Source: Fidelibacterota bacterium | GTDB taxonomy: Bacteria; Fidelibacterota; Marinisomatia; SCGC-AAA003-L08; TS1B11 | NCBI GenBank assembly: GCA_004124875.1 | Contig: SCKJ01000007.1 | Location: forward strand, 1-64,000 | Length of the DNA: 64,000 bases | Direction of reading: 5' to 3' | Part shown: positions 34,376 to 46,543 of the stretch, one piece after another | Position numbering within the stretch: position 1 is the first letter of the stretch | Layout: each line of letters begins with the position of its first letter | Translations under genes and position numbers: made by a program | Notes under the pieces: model-generated | What the model was told of the DNA's origin: nothing | Seen by the model: the letters and a program-made list of their open reading frames with translations, nothing else | Database searches by the model: none

Positions 34376-35566
34376 CTACGGTCTTTCGACAATGATGGCC
34401 GCCGCCTCGCCGCCGCCAATGCAGATGGCCGCCATTCCACGATGGACATCGTGTTGCTCCATAACACCCAGCAAGGTCACCAGTATGCGCGCCCCGGAAG
34501 CGCCAATGGGATGCCCGAGGGCCACGGCCCCACCGTGGACATTGACTTTCTGTGGATCGAGTTTGAGCTCATCAATGGCGGCCAACGCCACGACTGCAAA
34601 GGCTTCGTTGATTTCGAACAGATCAATATCGGCAAGGGCCAGGCCGGTTTTTTCAAGGACCTTGGCGATGGCTTTTGCCGGAGCCGTCGTAAACCATTCC
34701 GGGGCATGGGCTCCCGAGGCGTGGCCCACAATTCTGGCCACCGGGGACACGCTCAGCGCCTTGGCCTTGGTTGCCGACATGACCGCCACCGCCGCCGCGC
34801 CATCATTGATACCGCTGGCATTGGCCGCTGTCACCGTGCCCTCTTTGTCAAAGGCCGGGCGCAAGCCGGGGAGCTTCTCGAAATTGACTTTGGCGGGATC
34901 CTCATCCTTGTCAAACAGGATCGGGTCTCCCTTGCGCCGGGACAGTTCCACGGCCACGATCTCCCTGGCGAAAGCGCCACTCTCCTGGGCCGCTATGGCC
35001 CGCCGGTATGACTCGGCCGCAAACTCGTCCTGGGCTGCCCTGCTAAATCCCTTTTCCCTGGCGCACAGGTCGCCGCAACTGCCCATATGCGTGTCGTTAT
35101 AAACGTCCCACAGCCCATCGTGGATCATTCCGTCAACGATCTCCTTATGGCCTATTTTCAGTCCCTCGCGCGCGCCGGTAAGATAGTAGGGAACGTTGCT
35201 CATGGCCTCCATTCCGCCGGCAATAATGACCTCCGCATCACCAGCCCGAATCGCCTGGTCGGCGAGCATGACGGCTTTTAGTCCCGATCCGCAAACCTTG
35301 TTGACGGTGAACGTCTCGACGGTGTTGGGGAGTCCCGCGAACAGGGCAGCCTGACGGGCCGGCGCCTGTCCCACGCCCGCGGTAAGGACATTGCCCATGA
35401 TGACTTCTTCCACCTGGCCGGGCTCAAGGCCGCTGCGCTGAATGGCCGCTTTCACGACCACAGCTCCAATACGGGTTGCCGGCATACCGGCCAGACCACC
35501 GCCAAAGGAACCGATGGCCGTGCGGGCAAAGGAGGTGATCACTGCTTCCGGATTTGGCATGTCCAA
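34376..35566 (-). CDS. Acetyl-CoA C-acyltransferase (thiolase)
   Basis: 396 aa. Catalytic Cys in TVNKVCGSGLKAVMLA, catalytic His in GGAVALGHPIGASGARI and second Cys near AAICIGGGEAAA are present, with the loop EINEAFA. It may cleave 3-ketoacyl-CoA or condense acetyl-CoA. Its partners hbd and acd suggest beta-oxidation. Gene starts 12 nt after the PhoH gene on the same strand (ATG 35566). Confidence 0.93.
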   Translation of the reverse strand: MDMPNPEAVITSFARTAIGSFGGGLAGMPATRIGAVVVKAAIQRSGLEPGQVEEVIMGNVLTAGVGQAPARQAALFAGLPNTVETFTVNKVCGSGLKAVMLADQAIRAGDAEVIIAGGMEAMSNVPYYLTGAREGLKIGHKEIVDGMIHDGLWDVYNDTHMGSCGDLCAREKGFSRAAQDEFAAESYRRAIAAQESGAFAREIVAVELSRRKGDPILFDKDEDPAKVNFEKLPGLRPAFDKEGTVTAANASGINDGAAAVAVMSATKAKALSVSPVARIVGHASGAHAPEWFTTAPAKAIAKVLEKTGLALADIDLFEINEAFAVVALAAIDELKLDPQKVNVHGGAVALGHPIGASGARILVTLLGVMEQHDVHRGMAAICIGGGEAAAIIVERP

Positions 35567-35578
35567 CCCCTGAAATTT

Positions 35579-36556
35579 TTACTGCGAGGTGTGCGAATCA
35601 TGTTGTGAGCCGCCTGGGCGGTCGCCATTATCCTGGTAGGCTTTAAGGATATCCTTGACCAAACGGTGGCGCATCACATCCTGCGCCGTGAGCGGACAAA
35701 AGGCGATGCCGTCAATCCCGCGCAGAATTTCTATCGCCTCAATCAGCCCCGACGATTGGTTGTGGGGCAGGTCAATCTGCGTGATATCACCTGTAATAAT
35801 GGAACGCGAGTTGGCGCCGAGGCGAGTGAGAAACATTTTCATTTGCAGCGCGGTGGCGTTCTGCGCCTCATCTAAAATAACGTAGGCGCTGGAGAGGGTG
35901 CGCCCCCGCATGTAGGCCAGCGGCGCAATCTCGATGATGCGCTGGCTCAGGTAGGAGCGCAGCTTTTCGGCCGGTAACATGGCGTCGAGAGCATCGTAAA
36001 GCGGGGTCAGGTAGGGGTCGACTTTCTCCTTCAAATCGCCGGGCAGGAAACCGAGGTTTTCGCCAGCTTCAACGGCGGGCCGGGTAAGGATGATACGGTC
36101 GACCTGCTTGGCTTTGAGGGCGGCAATGGCCATGGCCACGGCAAGGTAGGTCTTTCCGGTGCCGGCGGGACCCACGGCGAAAACGATATCGTGATCCACC
36201 GCGGCCTCACAAAAATTGCGCTGCCCGGCCGACCGGGGTCCCACTTCACCGCGATGGCTGTAAAGCACCACGATTTTGCCGGGATCGATTTCGACCGGTT
36301 CGCCTTCGCCGACCACCTGAGCCAGGGTCTTGACATCATCGAGCGAAAGTGCGCCATTGCGGTTGATGGAGATAATCATCTCGCCGAGCACCTGCGCCAC
36401 GCGCTGCACCGCCCTCTGTTTACCTTCAATAATTATGGCGCCGCCCCTGGCGACGAGGGTCGTGTCAAAGGATTCGCTCAGCATTTGTAAGTGCTGGTCG
36501 TTGATGCCCAGCAAAAGCAACGGCTCCGTGTCGTGGATATCGAATGTTTGCTTCAT
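35579..36556 (-). CDS. PhoH family ATPase
   Basis: 325 aa. An N-terminal KH-like segment (AIIIEGKQRAVQRVAQVL) precedes the PhoH ATPase domain: FAVGPAGTGKTYLAVAMAI (Walker A), IILTRPAVEAGENLGFLPGDLKEKVDPY and VILDEAQNATALQMKMFLTRLG (Walker B). The family is conserved and has been linked to phosphate starvation, RNA metabolism and ribosome maturation (YbeZ). It lies downstream of aspS on the same strand. Confidence 0.93.
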   Translation of the reverse strand: MKQTFDIHDTEPLLLLGINDQHLQMLSESFDTTLVARGGAIIIEGKQRAVQRVAQVLGEMIISINRNGALSLDDVKTLAQVVGEGEPVEIDPGKIVVLYSHRGEVGPRSAGQRNFCEAAVDHDIVFAVGPAGTGKTYLAVAMAIAALKAKQVDRIILTRPAVEAGENLGFLPGDLKEKVDPYLTPLYDALDAMLPAEKLRSYLSQRIIEIAPLAYMRGRTLSSAYVILDEAQNATALQMKMFLTRLGANSRSIITGDITQIDLPHNQSSGLIEAIEILRGIDGIAFCPLTAQDVMRHRLVKDILKAYQDNGDRPGGSQHDSHTSQ

Positions 36557-36691
36557 TCAGCGCTGGGTGGAAAGCTGAGAATGCGCCTGGCGCGATGGAG
36601 TCGGAAGACGCAGGGGGCCGGAAATGGCATCATGGTTTGTCACGGCTTAAGATACCTATTCAGGACTGGAATGTCAAACAGCCAGGCGAGG

Positions 36692-38470
36692 TCAGGCTTT
36701 GCCGCCGGTTCTGAGGGCAATGCCGAGTTCCCGCAGCTGTTCATCGGAGACATTTGCGGGCGCTCCATCCATGAGCGAACTGGCGCTGGTCGTTTTGGGG
36801 AAGGCAATGACGTCGCGTATCTGCCGGGTGCCGACCAACAGCATGACCAGCCGGTCGAACCCCAAGGCGATGCCGCCATGCGGGGGCGCGCCGTACCTGA
36901 GCGCCTTAAGCAGGAATCCGAACTTGGCCTCGGCCTCCGCGCTGCCAATGCCCAGCAGGTCGAACACTTGTTGCTGCACCTCGCGGGAGTGAATCCGTAT
37001 AGAGCCCCCGGCCACCTCGTAGCCGTTGATCACCACATCGTAGCCCCGGCTGCGGATATTTTTGGCCTCGGGGGTGCCAAGCAGCGCCAAGTCTTCCTCA
37101 TTGGGGGCGGTGAACGGGTGATGGACGGCCACATGGCGGCGGGCCTCGGCGTCGTACTCCACCAGGGGAAAATCGGTCACCCACAGCGGCCTTAAGTCGC
37201 CTTCGGGGATCAGCCCTTCCCGGGCGGCAAGCTCGACCCGCAAGGCGCCCAGCGCCGGCAGCGCCACCTTGGTCTCATCGCCCACCATAAAGATCAGATC
37301 GCCTTCGCCAGCGCCAAGGTCGTTGATGATGTCGGCCTGAGTGTCCCCAGAAAAGAATTTGGATATGCCTCCTTCCAAGGCGTCACTGGTGACCTTCATC
37401 CAGGCCAGACCTTTGGCCTTATGGTACTGCTTGATCCAGGCGGTGAGCTCATCAATCATTTTCCGGCTGTAAGCCGCGCCGCCAGGGACCACCAGCCCCT
37501 TGACCCGGCCGCCACCATCCAGCACCGACTTGAACGCATTAAAGTCCGATTTTTGGACATGGCTAGCCAGCTCCTGCAGTTCCAGGCCGAAGCGCAAATC
37601 GGGCCGGTCGCTGCCAAAACGCTCCATGGCCTCGGCGTATGTCAGGCGGGGAAACGGGTCCGGCAGTGAGGCGCCGAGGAACTCCTGAAACAGCCGCCGC
37701 AGCAGCCCCTCGACCACCGCATAAATGTCCTCCTCATCGACAAACGACATTTCCACGTCGATCTGCGTGAACTCAGGCTGGCGGTCGGCCCGCAGGTCTT
37801 CGTCCCGGAAACATTTGACGATCTGGAAATAACGGTCGTAGCCGGCGATCATCAGCAACTGCTTGTAAATCTGTGGCGACTGCGGCAGGGCATAAAAGCG
37901 CCCCTGATGAATGCGGCTGGGCACCAGGTAGTCGCGCGCCCCTTCCGGTGTGCTTTTCATCAGCACCGGCGTTTCCACTTCGATAAAATCGAGATCGTGA
38001 AAGTACTGCCGCACGCTTTGATACGCCTTGCTGCGGGTCATCATGTTCGACTGCAGCTCATCGGTGCGCAGCTCCAGGTAGCGGTAGGTGAGGCGCAGCT
38101 CCTCGCTGGCGCTGTCCCGGTCGGTAATGACGAACGGCGTCGTTTCCGCCGGGGAAAGCACCCGCAACTCACGGCACTGCACGTCGATGGCGCCCGTGGG
38201 CAGGTTAGCGTTGACCATTTCATCGGGCCGCGCCACTACGTCGCCGTCCACCGTTACCACATCCTCGCTGCCCAAACTTTTGGCGGCGGCAAAGGCGTCA
38301 GCATTCACCGATTCGTCGAAGATAATCTGCGTCTTGCCGTAACGGTCGCGCAGGTCGATAAAGATGAGGCCGCCATGATCGCGCCGGGCATGGACCCAGC
38401 CGCTTAAGGTGACGGGGGTGGAGACGTCCTCACTGCGCAGCTGGCCGCAGGTGTGGGTGCGGTATTTCAT
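36692..38470 (-). CDS. aspS: Aspartyl-tRNA synthetase
   Basis: 592 aa, the bacterial length including the GAD insertion domain. The N-terminal OB fold has GWVHARRDHGGLIFIDLRDRYG, motif 2 lies in FQIVKCFRDEDLRADRQPEFTQIDVEMSF, and motif 3 in GIALGFDRLVMLLVG. It charges tRNA-Asp (or also tRNA-Asn). Its ATG is 38470. It is downstream of the TIR gene on the minus strand but separated by about 180 nt. Confidence 0.98.
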   Translation of the reverse strand: MKYRTHTCGQLRSEDVSTPVTLSGWVHARRDHGGLIFIDLRDRYGKTQIIFDESVNADAFAAAKSLGSEDVVTVDGDVVARPDEMVNANLPTGAIDVQCRELRVLSPAETTPFVITDRDSASEELRLTYRYLELRTDELQSNMMTRSKAYQSVRQYFHDLDFIEVETPVLMKSTPEGARDYLVPSRIHQGRFYALPQSPQIYKQLLMIAGYDRYFQIVKCFRDEDLRADRQPEFTQIDVEMSFVDEEDIYAVVEGLLRRLFQEFLGASLPDPFPRLTYAEAMERFGSDRPDLRFGLELQELASHVQKSDFNAFKSVLDGGGRVKGLVVPGGAAYSRKMIDELTAWIKQYHKAKGLAWMKVTSDALEGGISKFFSGDTQADIINDLGAGEGDLIFMVGDETKVALPALGALRVELAAREGLIPEGDLRPLWVTDFPLVEYDAEARRHVAVHHPFTAPNEEDLALLGTPEAKNIRSRGYDVVINGYEVAGGSIRIHSREVQQQVFDLLGIGSAEAEAKFGFLLKALRYGAPPHGGIALGFDRLVMLLVGTRQIRDVIAFPKTTSASSLMDGAPANVSDEQLRELGIALRTGGKA

Positions 38471-38652
38471 GGGGAGAAGTTAGGCTGAAGAAGGAGCAGT
38501 TGGCAGTGGCAGTAGCGGAAGAGAAGTCGTCAGTGATCAGTTATCAGTCCGCCATCTGGCGGATCAGTTGCCAGAGATCGGAGAAGGTGAAGTGCCAGGG
38601 CGATCTGTCATGCTGAGGCCCTCGAAGTATGGCAGGGGCGGCGGACAGGGAA
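38471..38652. other. Intergenic, simple-repeat-like, no gene
   Basis: It contains cagttggcagtggcagtagc-type short repeats, also found upstream of secD near 58705-58760, plus sequence with no coding signal. Confidence 0.4.
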
Positions 38653-39912
38653 TCAGACTGTGTTTCCTACTTTTCTCTCCAGAACCTGAGTTAGATATGC
38701 ATCTATTTCTGATTCTTCAACGACTTGCCGATCTTTTAATATCTTGTGCAATTCCTGCTCACTTTTCCCAATCAGAACGGGTGTTATAGTTCGTCCAGAT
38801 ATCCACATTGCACCCAGCTCTATCCAAACCCAGGGCTTCCGTTCACTACGCGGCGTAAAAATGAGTGTGAACTCCCGAGAATCCTTTATGGCCTGCATAA
38901 TAGTCTTTTCCCATACATCACCATACTTTATTGCCGACTTCGACTTATCCAGAAACGGGATCAAACCTATTTCCTTTGCCCGAGAATAGACGACTTTGGC
39001 AATTTCAATATCTTCAGACGCGTAGCTGATGAATAGATCATATTTATACGGTGTTTCACTTCCTATCAGTAATGAATCCTGAGCTGAAGCCCCGATTATT
39101 TCCAAGTATTTTTTATCTTGGTCAGCATTATATACCTGATCTCTCTTTATTGAATACGATCCAGAATCAATGACATCATGGAAGCCAATAAATTCGTCTC
39201 CGACCCAAATCTTTCCGCTTTTCTCTTCAGGGTCTCGATTAATAACACCCAAGTGGTTCTCATTGGATAACAATGTGTATATTAGCAGCCAATCATCATC
39301 TGCTAATCCCGTCAATTTTGTAACCTGATTCCACATGATAAAGTCGGTGTCAGGACTCTTGATAATTAATTCAGCGATCTGCCTCATTGCAGATAAGAAA
39401 TCTTGCAAATTGTGTCGCGCTTCTTGTGGAACGCATACAGAAAGTCCCTTAACCGTAAGAGTACAAAAGGCATCCTTTGTGGTCGGATGCCAAACTCTCA
39501 TAAAATCGTTTCTCTCAAGATTCAATAAAATAGTATGGATGTCATTGAATTTGAGATGTTTTATAAGGACTTCTGTTTTCGTGGGCCATTTTCTGTTTTG
39601 GGTGTACCACTCAATTAAAAATTCTAAAACATAGCGGTGAGCTGCACTGCTTACTTCATGGAGCCTTTTTATATCAATGTGAATTTGATGCTGACTAACA
39701 TTTTCAAGAGTTATTTCTCCATAGAACAAGATACCAAGAACGGAATTATTTCGTTCTACCCTAAGGACTACCTCAGCAGTTTCGGGAGACCGATCAACAC
39801 TACACGTCCCAACATAACTATTCTGGGTGACAGCATTTTGGAGTGCCTTATAAAATTTCGGGTATGTGGCAGATAATGTTGGGGTACCGGTATATGCGTC
39901 AACCAATTCCAT
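38653..39912 (-). CDS. Stand-alone TIR-domain protein, candidate NAD-consuming defence effector
   Basis: 419 aa. The last 140 residues form a TIR_2-type domain (YKYDLFISYASEDIEIAKVV, LIPFLDKSKSAIKYGDVW, FTLIFTPRSERKPWVWIELGAMW). The Glu in WIELGA is the position of the catalytic Glu of TIR NADases. The first 280 residues lack recognised motifs but have winged-helix-like segments (LEFLIEWYTQNRKWPTKTEV, then CTLTVKGL). No partner gene (Thoeris ThsA-like, cGAS-like) is adjacent. It is A+T-richer than the flanking aspS and atp genes and follows the atp terminator at 39920-39949, suggesting insertion into this core block. Confidence 0.8.
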   Translation of the reverse strand: MELVDAYTGTPTLSATYPKFYKALQNAVTQNSYVGTCSVDRSPETAEVVLRVERNNSVLGILFYGEITLENVSQHQIHIDIKRLHEVSSAAHRYVLEFLIEWYTQNRKWPTKTEVLIKHLKFNDIHTILLNLERNDFMRVWHPTTKDAFCTLTVKGLSVCVPQEARHNLQDFLSAMRQIAELIIKSPDTDFIMWNQVTKLTGLADDDWLLIYTLLSNENHLGVINRDPEEKSGKIWVGDEFIGFHDVIDSGSYSIKRDQVYNADQDKKYLEIIGASAQDSLLIGSETPYKYDLFISYASEDIEIAKVVYSRAKEIGLIPFLDKSKSAIKYGDVWEKTIMQAIKDSREFTLIFTPRSERKPWVWIELGAMWISGRTITPVLIGKSEQELHKILKDRQVVEESEIDAYLTQVLERKVGNTV

Positions 39913-39919
39913 TAGATAT

Positions 39920-39949
39920 AAAAACGCCCATGAATTGGAAGCGCGGGCG
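39920..39949 (-). terminator. Putative terminator of the atp operon
   Basis: Minus-strand CGCCC (39949-39945) can pair with GGGCG (39929-39925) across a 15-nt loop, followed by TTTTT. It lies 37 nt after the atpC stop and just before the TIR start. The loop is long, so strength is uncertain. Confidence 0.5.
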
Positions 39950-39985
39950 CAATAACTAAATTATTGATCAGCATCCTAATTTGAG

Positions 39986-40387
39986 CTACCCTCTCCCCGC
40001 CACATTCAGCCGGTTGACGGCGCGCGCCAGGGCGGACTCGGCGCGGGCGGCATCGACATCGGTTTTCTGCTTCAGGCGGCTTCTGGCCCTCTCGGAAGCG
40101 GCTTTCGCCCGGGCGGCGTCGATGGAATGGGACTCCTCAGCCGATTCCACCAGCAACTGCACAGACTGCCCCTGGATGTCGGCGTAACCGGGACCGATAG
40201 CGTAGTAACGGTTGCGGCCCCCCGACACCACTTTCACTTCGCCCACGTTCAGGGCTGCCATCATGCGCGTGTGCCGCGCCTCGACGCCGAACAGTCCGTC
40301 CCGGCCCGAGGCCCGCAGGTACTCCACCTGACCGCAGTCGATGACCTCTAGCGGGGTGACAATTTCCAGCTGGAAAGTGGCGGCCAT
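39986..40387 (-). CDS. atpC: ATP synthase F1 subunit epsilon
   Basis: 133 aa. The N-terminal beta barrel (QLEIVTPLEVIDCGQVEYLRA, GYADIQGQSVQLLVESAEE) and C-terminal helical Ala/Arg region (AARAKAASERARSRLKQKTD) match the epsilon subunit of the central stalk. It is the last gene of the atp operon, 5 nt after atpD. Confidence 0.95.
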   Translation of the reverse strand: MAATFQLEIVTPLEVIDCGQVEYLRASGRDGLFGVEARHTRMMAALNVGEVKVVSGGRNRYYAIGPGYADIQGQSVQLLVESAEESHSIDAARAKAASERARSRLKQKTDVDAARAESALARAVNRLNVAGRG

Positions 40388-40392
40388 GTTCC

Positions 40393-42676
<2,284 letters not shown>

Positions 42677-42688
42677 GGTTCGCTTGCT

Positions 42689-44218
42689 TCAAGCGGCAAA
42701 GGTTTTGACAAAGTCGGCGGCGGCGGTTTTAAGCGCCGTGGCGGTGTCATCGTCCAATGCCCCGGTTTCGCTCACAGCGGCCAGCTGCTCCGCGTTGTTG
42801 GCCCGCAAATATTCGAGGTACTCACTTTCAAACTGGCGAATATCTTTAAGCGGCAGATCATCAAGATAGCCCTCAATGGTGGCATGGATGATGGCCACCT
42901 GTTCCGCCACCGGCACCGGTTTGTACTGGTCCTGCTTAAGGATTTCACGCAGCCGTTCACCGCGGGTCAACTGCTGTTGGGTCACCTTGTCCAGATCAGA
43001 CCCAAACTTTGCGAACGCCTCCAGCTCCCTGAACTGGGCCAGCTCCAGCCGCAACGAACCGGCGACTTTGCGCATCGCCTTGATCTGCGCATTGCCCCCC
43101 ACGCGGGAGACGGAGATGCCGGGACTCACGGCCGGGCGGATGCCGGAGTTGAACAGATTGGTCTCCAGAAATATCTGACCATCGGTAATCGAAATCACAT
43201 TGGTGGGGATATAGGCCGCCACATCGCCCGCCTGCGTTTCGATGATGGGCAGCGCCGTAAGCGAACCACCGCCAAGCTCATCACTCACTTTGGCCGAACG
43301 CTCCAGCAAACGGCTATGCAGGTAGAAAATGTCACCGGGATAGGCTTCACGCCCGGGGGGCCTGCGCAACAGCAGCGACATCTGCCGGTAGGCGGTGGCA
43401 TGCTTGCTCAGATCGTCGTAAATCACCAGGGCGTGCATGCCGTTATCACGGAAATATTCACCCAGCGCGGCACCGGCATAGGGAGCGATAAACTGCAAGG
43501 GAGCCGGCTCTGAGGCGCTGGCGGCCACCACGATGGTGTAGTCCATGGCGCCCGTCTTTTCCAGCTCGGCCACGGCCGTAGCCACCGTGGAGGCTTTTTG
43601 CCCTATGGCCACGTAAATGCAGTAGACCGGACTATCGGTGTTGTGGGTATCCTTCTGGTTAATGATGGTGTCCAGCGCAATAGCGGTCTTGCCGGTCTGG
43701 CGGTCGCCAATAATCAGCTCACGCTGACCCCTGCCGATGGGCACCATGCTGTCAATGGCCTTGATCCCCGTTTGCAGCGGTTCTTTCACCGGCTGCCGGA
43801 AGATGACGCCTGGCGCCTTGCGCTCGATGGGCACCGTTTGGCCGGTCTTGATCTCCCCGCGGCCATCAATGGCCTGGCCCAGAGGATTGATGACCCGGCC
43901 CAACGGTTCCATGCCAACGCCAATCTCAACCACCCGGCCAGTGCGCCGGGCCGTGTCGCCCTCTTTAATGGCATGCCCTGCGCCAAACAGCACCAGGCCG
44001 ACATTATGCTCCTCCAGATTGAGGGCCATGCCAAACACGCCATGGGGCAGCTCCACGAGCTCACCGGCCATGACGTTGTCCAGGCCATGCACGCGCGCAA
44101 CACCATCGCCAACTGAAATGACCTCGCCAACTTCGGCGACATCAAGATCGATCTTTAAAGCGTCGAGCTGTTCCTTCAGCAGAGCAGAAATTTTGCTTGA
44201 ATCTATTTCAACCGACAT
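42689..44218 (-). CDS. atpA: ATP synthase F1 subunit alpha
   Basis: 509 aa. Walker [49 protein letters not shown] and [23 protein letters not shown] are diagnostic. Non-catalytic nucleotide-binding subunit of F1. It follows atpH. Confidence 0.98.
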   Translation of the reverse strand: MSVEIDSSKISALLKEQLDALKIDLDVAEVGEVISVGDGVARVHGLDNVMAGELVELPHGVFGMALNLEEHNVGLVLFGAGHAIKEGDTARRTGRVVEIGVGMEPLGRVINPLGQAIDGRGEIKTGQTVPIERKAPGVIFRQPVKEPLQTGIKAIDSMVPIGRGQRELIIGDRQTGKTAIALDTIINQKDTHNTDSPVYCIYVAIGQKASTVATAVAELEKTGAMDYTIVVAASASEPAPLQFIAPYAGAALGEYFRDNGMHALVIYDDLSKHATAYRQMSLLLRRPPGREAYPGDIFYLHSRLLERSAKVSDELGGGSLTALPIIETQAGDVAAYIPTNVISITDGQIFLETNLFNSGIRPAVSPGISVSRVGGNAQIKAMRKVAGSLRLELAQFRELEAFAKFGSDLDKVTQQQLTRGERLREILKQDQYKPVPVAEQVAIIHATIEGYLDDLPLKDIRQFESEYLEYLRANNAEQLAAVSETGALDDDTATALKTAAADFVKTFAA

Positions 44219-44264
44219 AGGGCCGTTGACTCCAATCAGGTAGTGTTGTTAGCAACAATCTTGT

Positions 44265-44798
44265 TCAGGCCAGCCCTCGGCGGACCAATTCCAAGCGCCG
44301 GGCCACGGTGCCGTCGACCAGCGTATTGCCCAGCCGCAGTTTGACGCCTCCCAGCACGGCCGGATCGACTGTGCCGGTGACCCGCACTTTGCGCCCGGTC
44401 TTTTTCTCCAGGGAGGCGCCCATCTCACTGATCTGTAATGCGGGCAGCTCCGCAGCTGAAGTCACCGACAGGGTGAGCACGGTCGACTGCGAGGCAGCTT
44501 GCCGCAGGACGGCCTCGAGGACGGTGTGCAGCTGCGCTCCGTTATGGTCACGCAGCAGATGCGCCAGCAGTTCGTACTCCAGCGGTCCTAGATTCTCTCC
44601 AAAGGCATTTCTGAGCGCCTGCATTTTGATTTCAGGGTCCACCCGGCGGGTCACCATCAGGTGCCGGAACGTCCGGTCCTTGCGGAACAGGCCCTGCAGG
44701 AGCTCGGCGCGGGACACCAGCTCTTCCGTAGACTCGGTCTGCCCGGCAACTTCTAACAGCGCCCGGGACAGTTTCTTCACTTGCCCCGCAGAAATCAT
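44265..44798 (-). CDS. atpH: ATP synthase F1 subunit delta
   Basis: 177 aa. The N-terminal helical domain and C-terminal GRKVRVTGTVDPAVLGGVKLRLGNTLVDGTVARRLE block (residues about 130-170) fit the OSCP/delta family. It overlaps atpF by one base at 44798. Confidence 0.95.
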   Translation of the reverse strand: MISAGQVKKLSRALLEVAGQTESTEELVSRAELLQGLFRKDRTFRHLMVTRRVDPEIKMQALRNAFGENLGPLEYELLAHLLRDHNGAQLHTVLEAVLRQAASQSTVLTLSVTSAAELPALQISEMGASLEKKTGRKVRVTGTVDPAVLGGVKLRLGNTLVDGTVARRLELVRRGLA

Positions 44799-45292
44799 TA
44801 CGCCTCACCGATCTGGCCGAGGCTTTCCTCAGCGAGCTTTTTATTGTCAGCCGAGGTAACGCTGCGTTCCAGTACTTTGCCGGCAATCGTCAGCGACAGG
44901 TCGACTACAGTGGCCCGTACTTCTGCCAGCGCCTTCCGCTTTTCGGCTTCTATCTGCTCACGGGCCTTGGAGACAATGCTCTCCGCCTGTGCCTGCGCCG
45001 CCGATTCTATTTCGCTGCGCAGTTTCTCGCCAGCGGCCCGGGCTACGGACAGAACCTGCTGAGCCTCCTGGCGGCCGGCCTGCAGCTGCTCCTCATAGCG
45101 CGCACTCATGGCCGCTGTCTCCTCACGCGCCTTTTCTGCGGCTGAGAGCGCTTCGGCTATCGACTGCTGCCGCCGCACCAGCGCCGCGACCATCGGCTTC
45201 CACGCTTTTGTGGCCAGGATAAACAGCACAATCAGAAACGTCGTCCACGTCCAGAAGATGAGGCCTGTATCTAAACTAATCAGCTTATCCAT
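44798..45292 (-). CDS. atpF: ATP synthase Fo subunit b
   Basis: 164 aa. One N-terminal transmembrane helix (GLIFWTWTTFLIVLFILATKAWKPM) is followed by a long Ala/Glu/Arg-rich helix, the peripheral stalk (ALSAAEKAREETAAMSARYE). Confidence 0.95.
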   Translation of the reverse strand: MDKLISLDTGLIFWTWTTFLIVLFILATKAWKPMVAALVRRQQSIAEALSAAEKAREETAAMSARYEEQLQAGRQEAQQVLSVARAAGEKLRSEIESAAQAQAESIVSKAREQIEAEKRKALAEVRATVVDLSLTIAGKVLERSVTSADNKKLAEESLGQIGEA

Positions 45293-45338
45293 ATTGGATC
45301 CCTGGGGCCAGCGCCCCGCTTAAAATGACTCAAAAGGC

Positions 45339-45656
45339 CTACAGCAACACAATGAGCAGGCAGACCACCAGGGCGATAATCGCCACGCCTTCGAGCAGGA
45401 ACAGGGGCAGATTAACCGCCGCCCGAATGTCGGCTGCCGCCTCAGGTTGACGGGCCGTGCTTTCAGCGGCCGCAGCGGCAAAGCGCCCAATACCCGAGGC
45501 TGCGCCCATCACGACCAAGCCCGCGCCGATGGCTGCGCCAAACTTCGCCAGGCCCATAACGGGCGCCGCCATGGCTGTCTCATCAGCGCCAAAAGCGGCT
45601 GAAACCGACAGGCCCGCAAAGACCGTAAAAAATAAGATGATGCGATTCATTCTCAT
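45339..45656 (-). CDS. atpE: ATP synthase Fo subunit c with N-terminal signal-like extension
   Basis: 105 aa from ATG 45656 (AGGA nearby); the apparent longer frame to 45857 is shadow. A hydrophobic N-terminus (NRIILFFTVFAGLSVSAAFGA, AD) looks like a cleavable signal, as seen in some FCB-group c subunits. Two hairpin helices follow: GAAIGAGLVVMGAASGIGRF and LPLFLLEGVAIIALVVCLL. The ion-binding Glu is in LLEGVAII. The Na+ motif residues (Gln in helix 1, ES/ET in helix 2) are not obvious, so proton coupling is likelier. Confidence 0.93.
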   Translation of the reverse strand: MRMNRIILFFTVFAGLSVSAAFGADETAMAAPVMGLAKFGAAIGAGLVVMGAASGIGRFAAAAAESTARQPEAAADIRAAVNLPLFLLEGVAIIALVVCLLIVLL

Positions 45657-45721
45657 GAGTAGATAGTCCTCACTTGTTAGGATACGTTTACAGTCAAGGT
45701 CCAGAAATTCAACCGGCCGGC

Positions 45722-46525
45722 TCAGTGTTCGGGATGAATGGCCGCGCCGATAAAGACGGCGGACAACAGGGTAAACACGTAAGCCTGCACCAGTGCAACA
45801 ATGATTTCCAGAAAAGAGATGCCCACGTTCAGCGCCACCGACCCGATGCCGATCCACGGATTGGCCAGCAGGAATATGGGCGCCAGGATCGCCAACATGG
45901 CGATGTGGCCCGCCGTCATGTTCGCGGCCAGCCGCATAGTGAGCGCAAACGGCCTGACGAACATGCCCAGTATTTCAATGGGGATCAGGATGAACAGCAC
46001 GGGCCACGGCATGCCGGGAGGCGCCATATTGCGCCAGTGCCCGATGAAGCCGTGTTCGCGGCTACCGGCAAAGATGATGGCAAAGAACGTGACGATGGCC
46101 AGAGCTGCCGTGACGTTGAAATTACCGGTGGCAGTTCCGCTCCCCGGAATCAGATCAAAAATGGGGATCATCCCCAATATATTAGCGGTAAAAATCAGGG
46201 TGAAAAACGTCAGCAGAAACGGCGTCCAGCGAGCGGCATGGGCAGCGCCAAGGTTAGGTGTGGCAATATCTTTGTAAATAAATTCGACCACTGCCTCGAG
46301 GAAATTGCTGAAGCCGCGGGGCACTGGATTCAGCTCGTGCCGGTACTGCCTGGACCCCACCAGGAAGCCGGTAATAACCACCACTCCGGCGATCCACAGC
46401 ATGATCACGTGTTTGGTGATGGAAATGTCAAAGCCAAAAATAAACAGCGGGAATAGAACATCACTGTTGGCCACATGGTGAATGATCACCTGGCCGATAT
46501 CTTCGCTATGATCCTGCAATGTCAC
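45722..46525 (-). CDS. atpB: ATP synthase Fo subunit a
   Basis: 267 aa with five or more transmembrane helices. Functional Arg lies in FVRPFALTMRLAANMTAGHIAMLAI, and the C-terminus has LVQAYVFTLLSAVFIGAAIHPEH. It is downstream of the AtpI-like gene. Confidence 0.96.
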   Translation of the reverse strand: MTLQDHSEDIGQVIIHHVANSDVLFPLFIFGFDISITKHVIMLWIAGVVVITGFLVGSRQYRHELNPVPRGFSNFLEAVVEFIYKDIATPNLGAAHAARWTPFLLTFFTLIFTANILGMIPIFDLIPGSGTATGNFNVTAALAIVTFFAIIFAGSREHGFIGHWRNMAPPGMPWPVLFILIPIEILGMFVRPFALTMRLAANMTAGHIAMLAILAPIFLLANPWIGIGSVALNVGISFLEIIVALVQAYVFTLLSAVFIGAAIHPEH

Positions 46526-46543
46526 TTCTGAAAAGTTCTCCGT

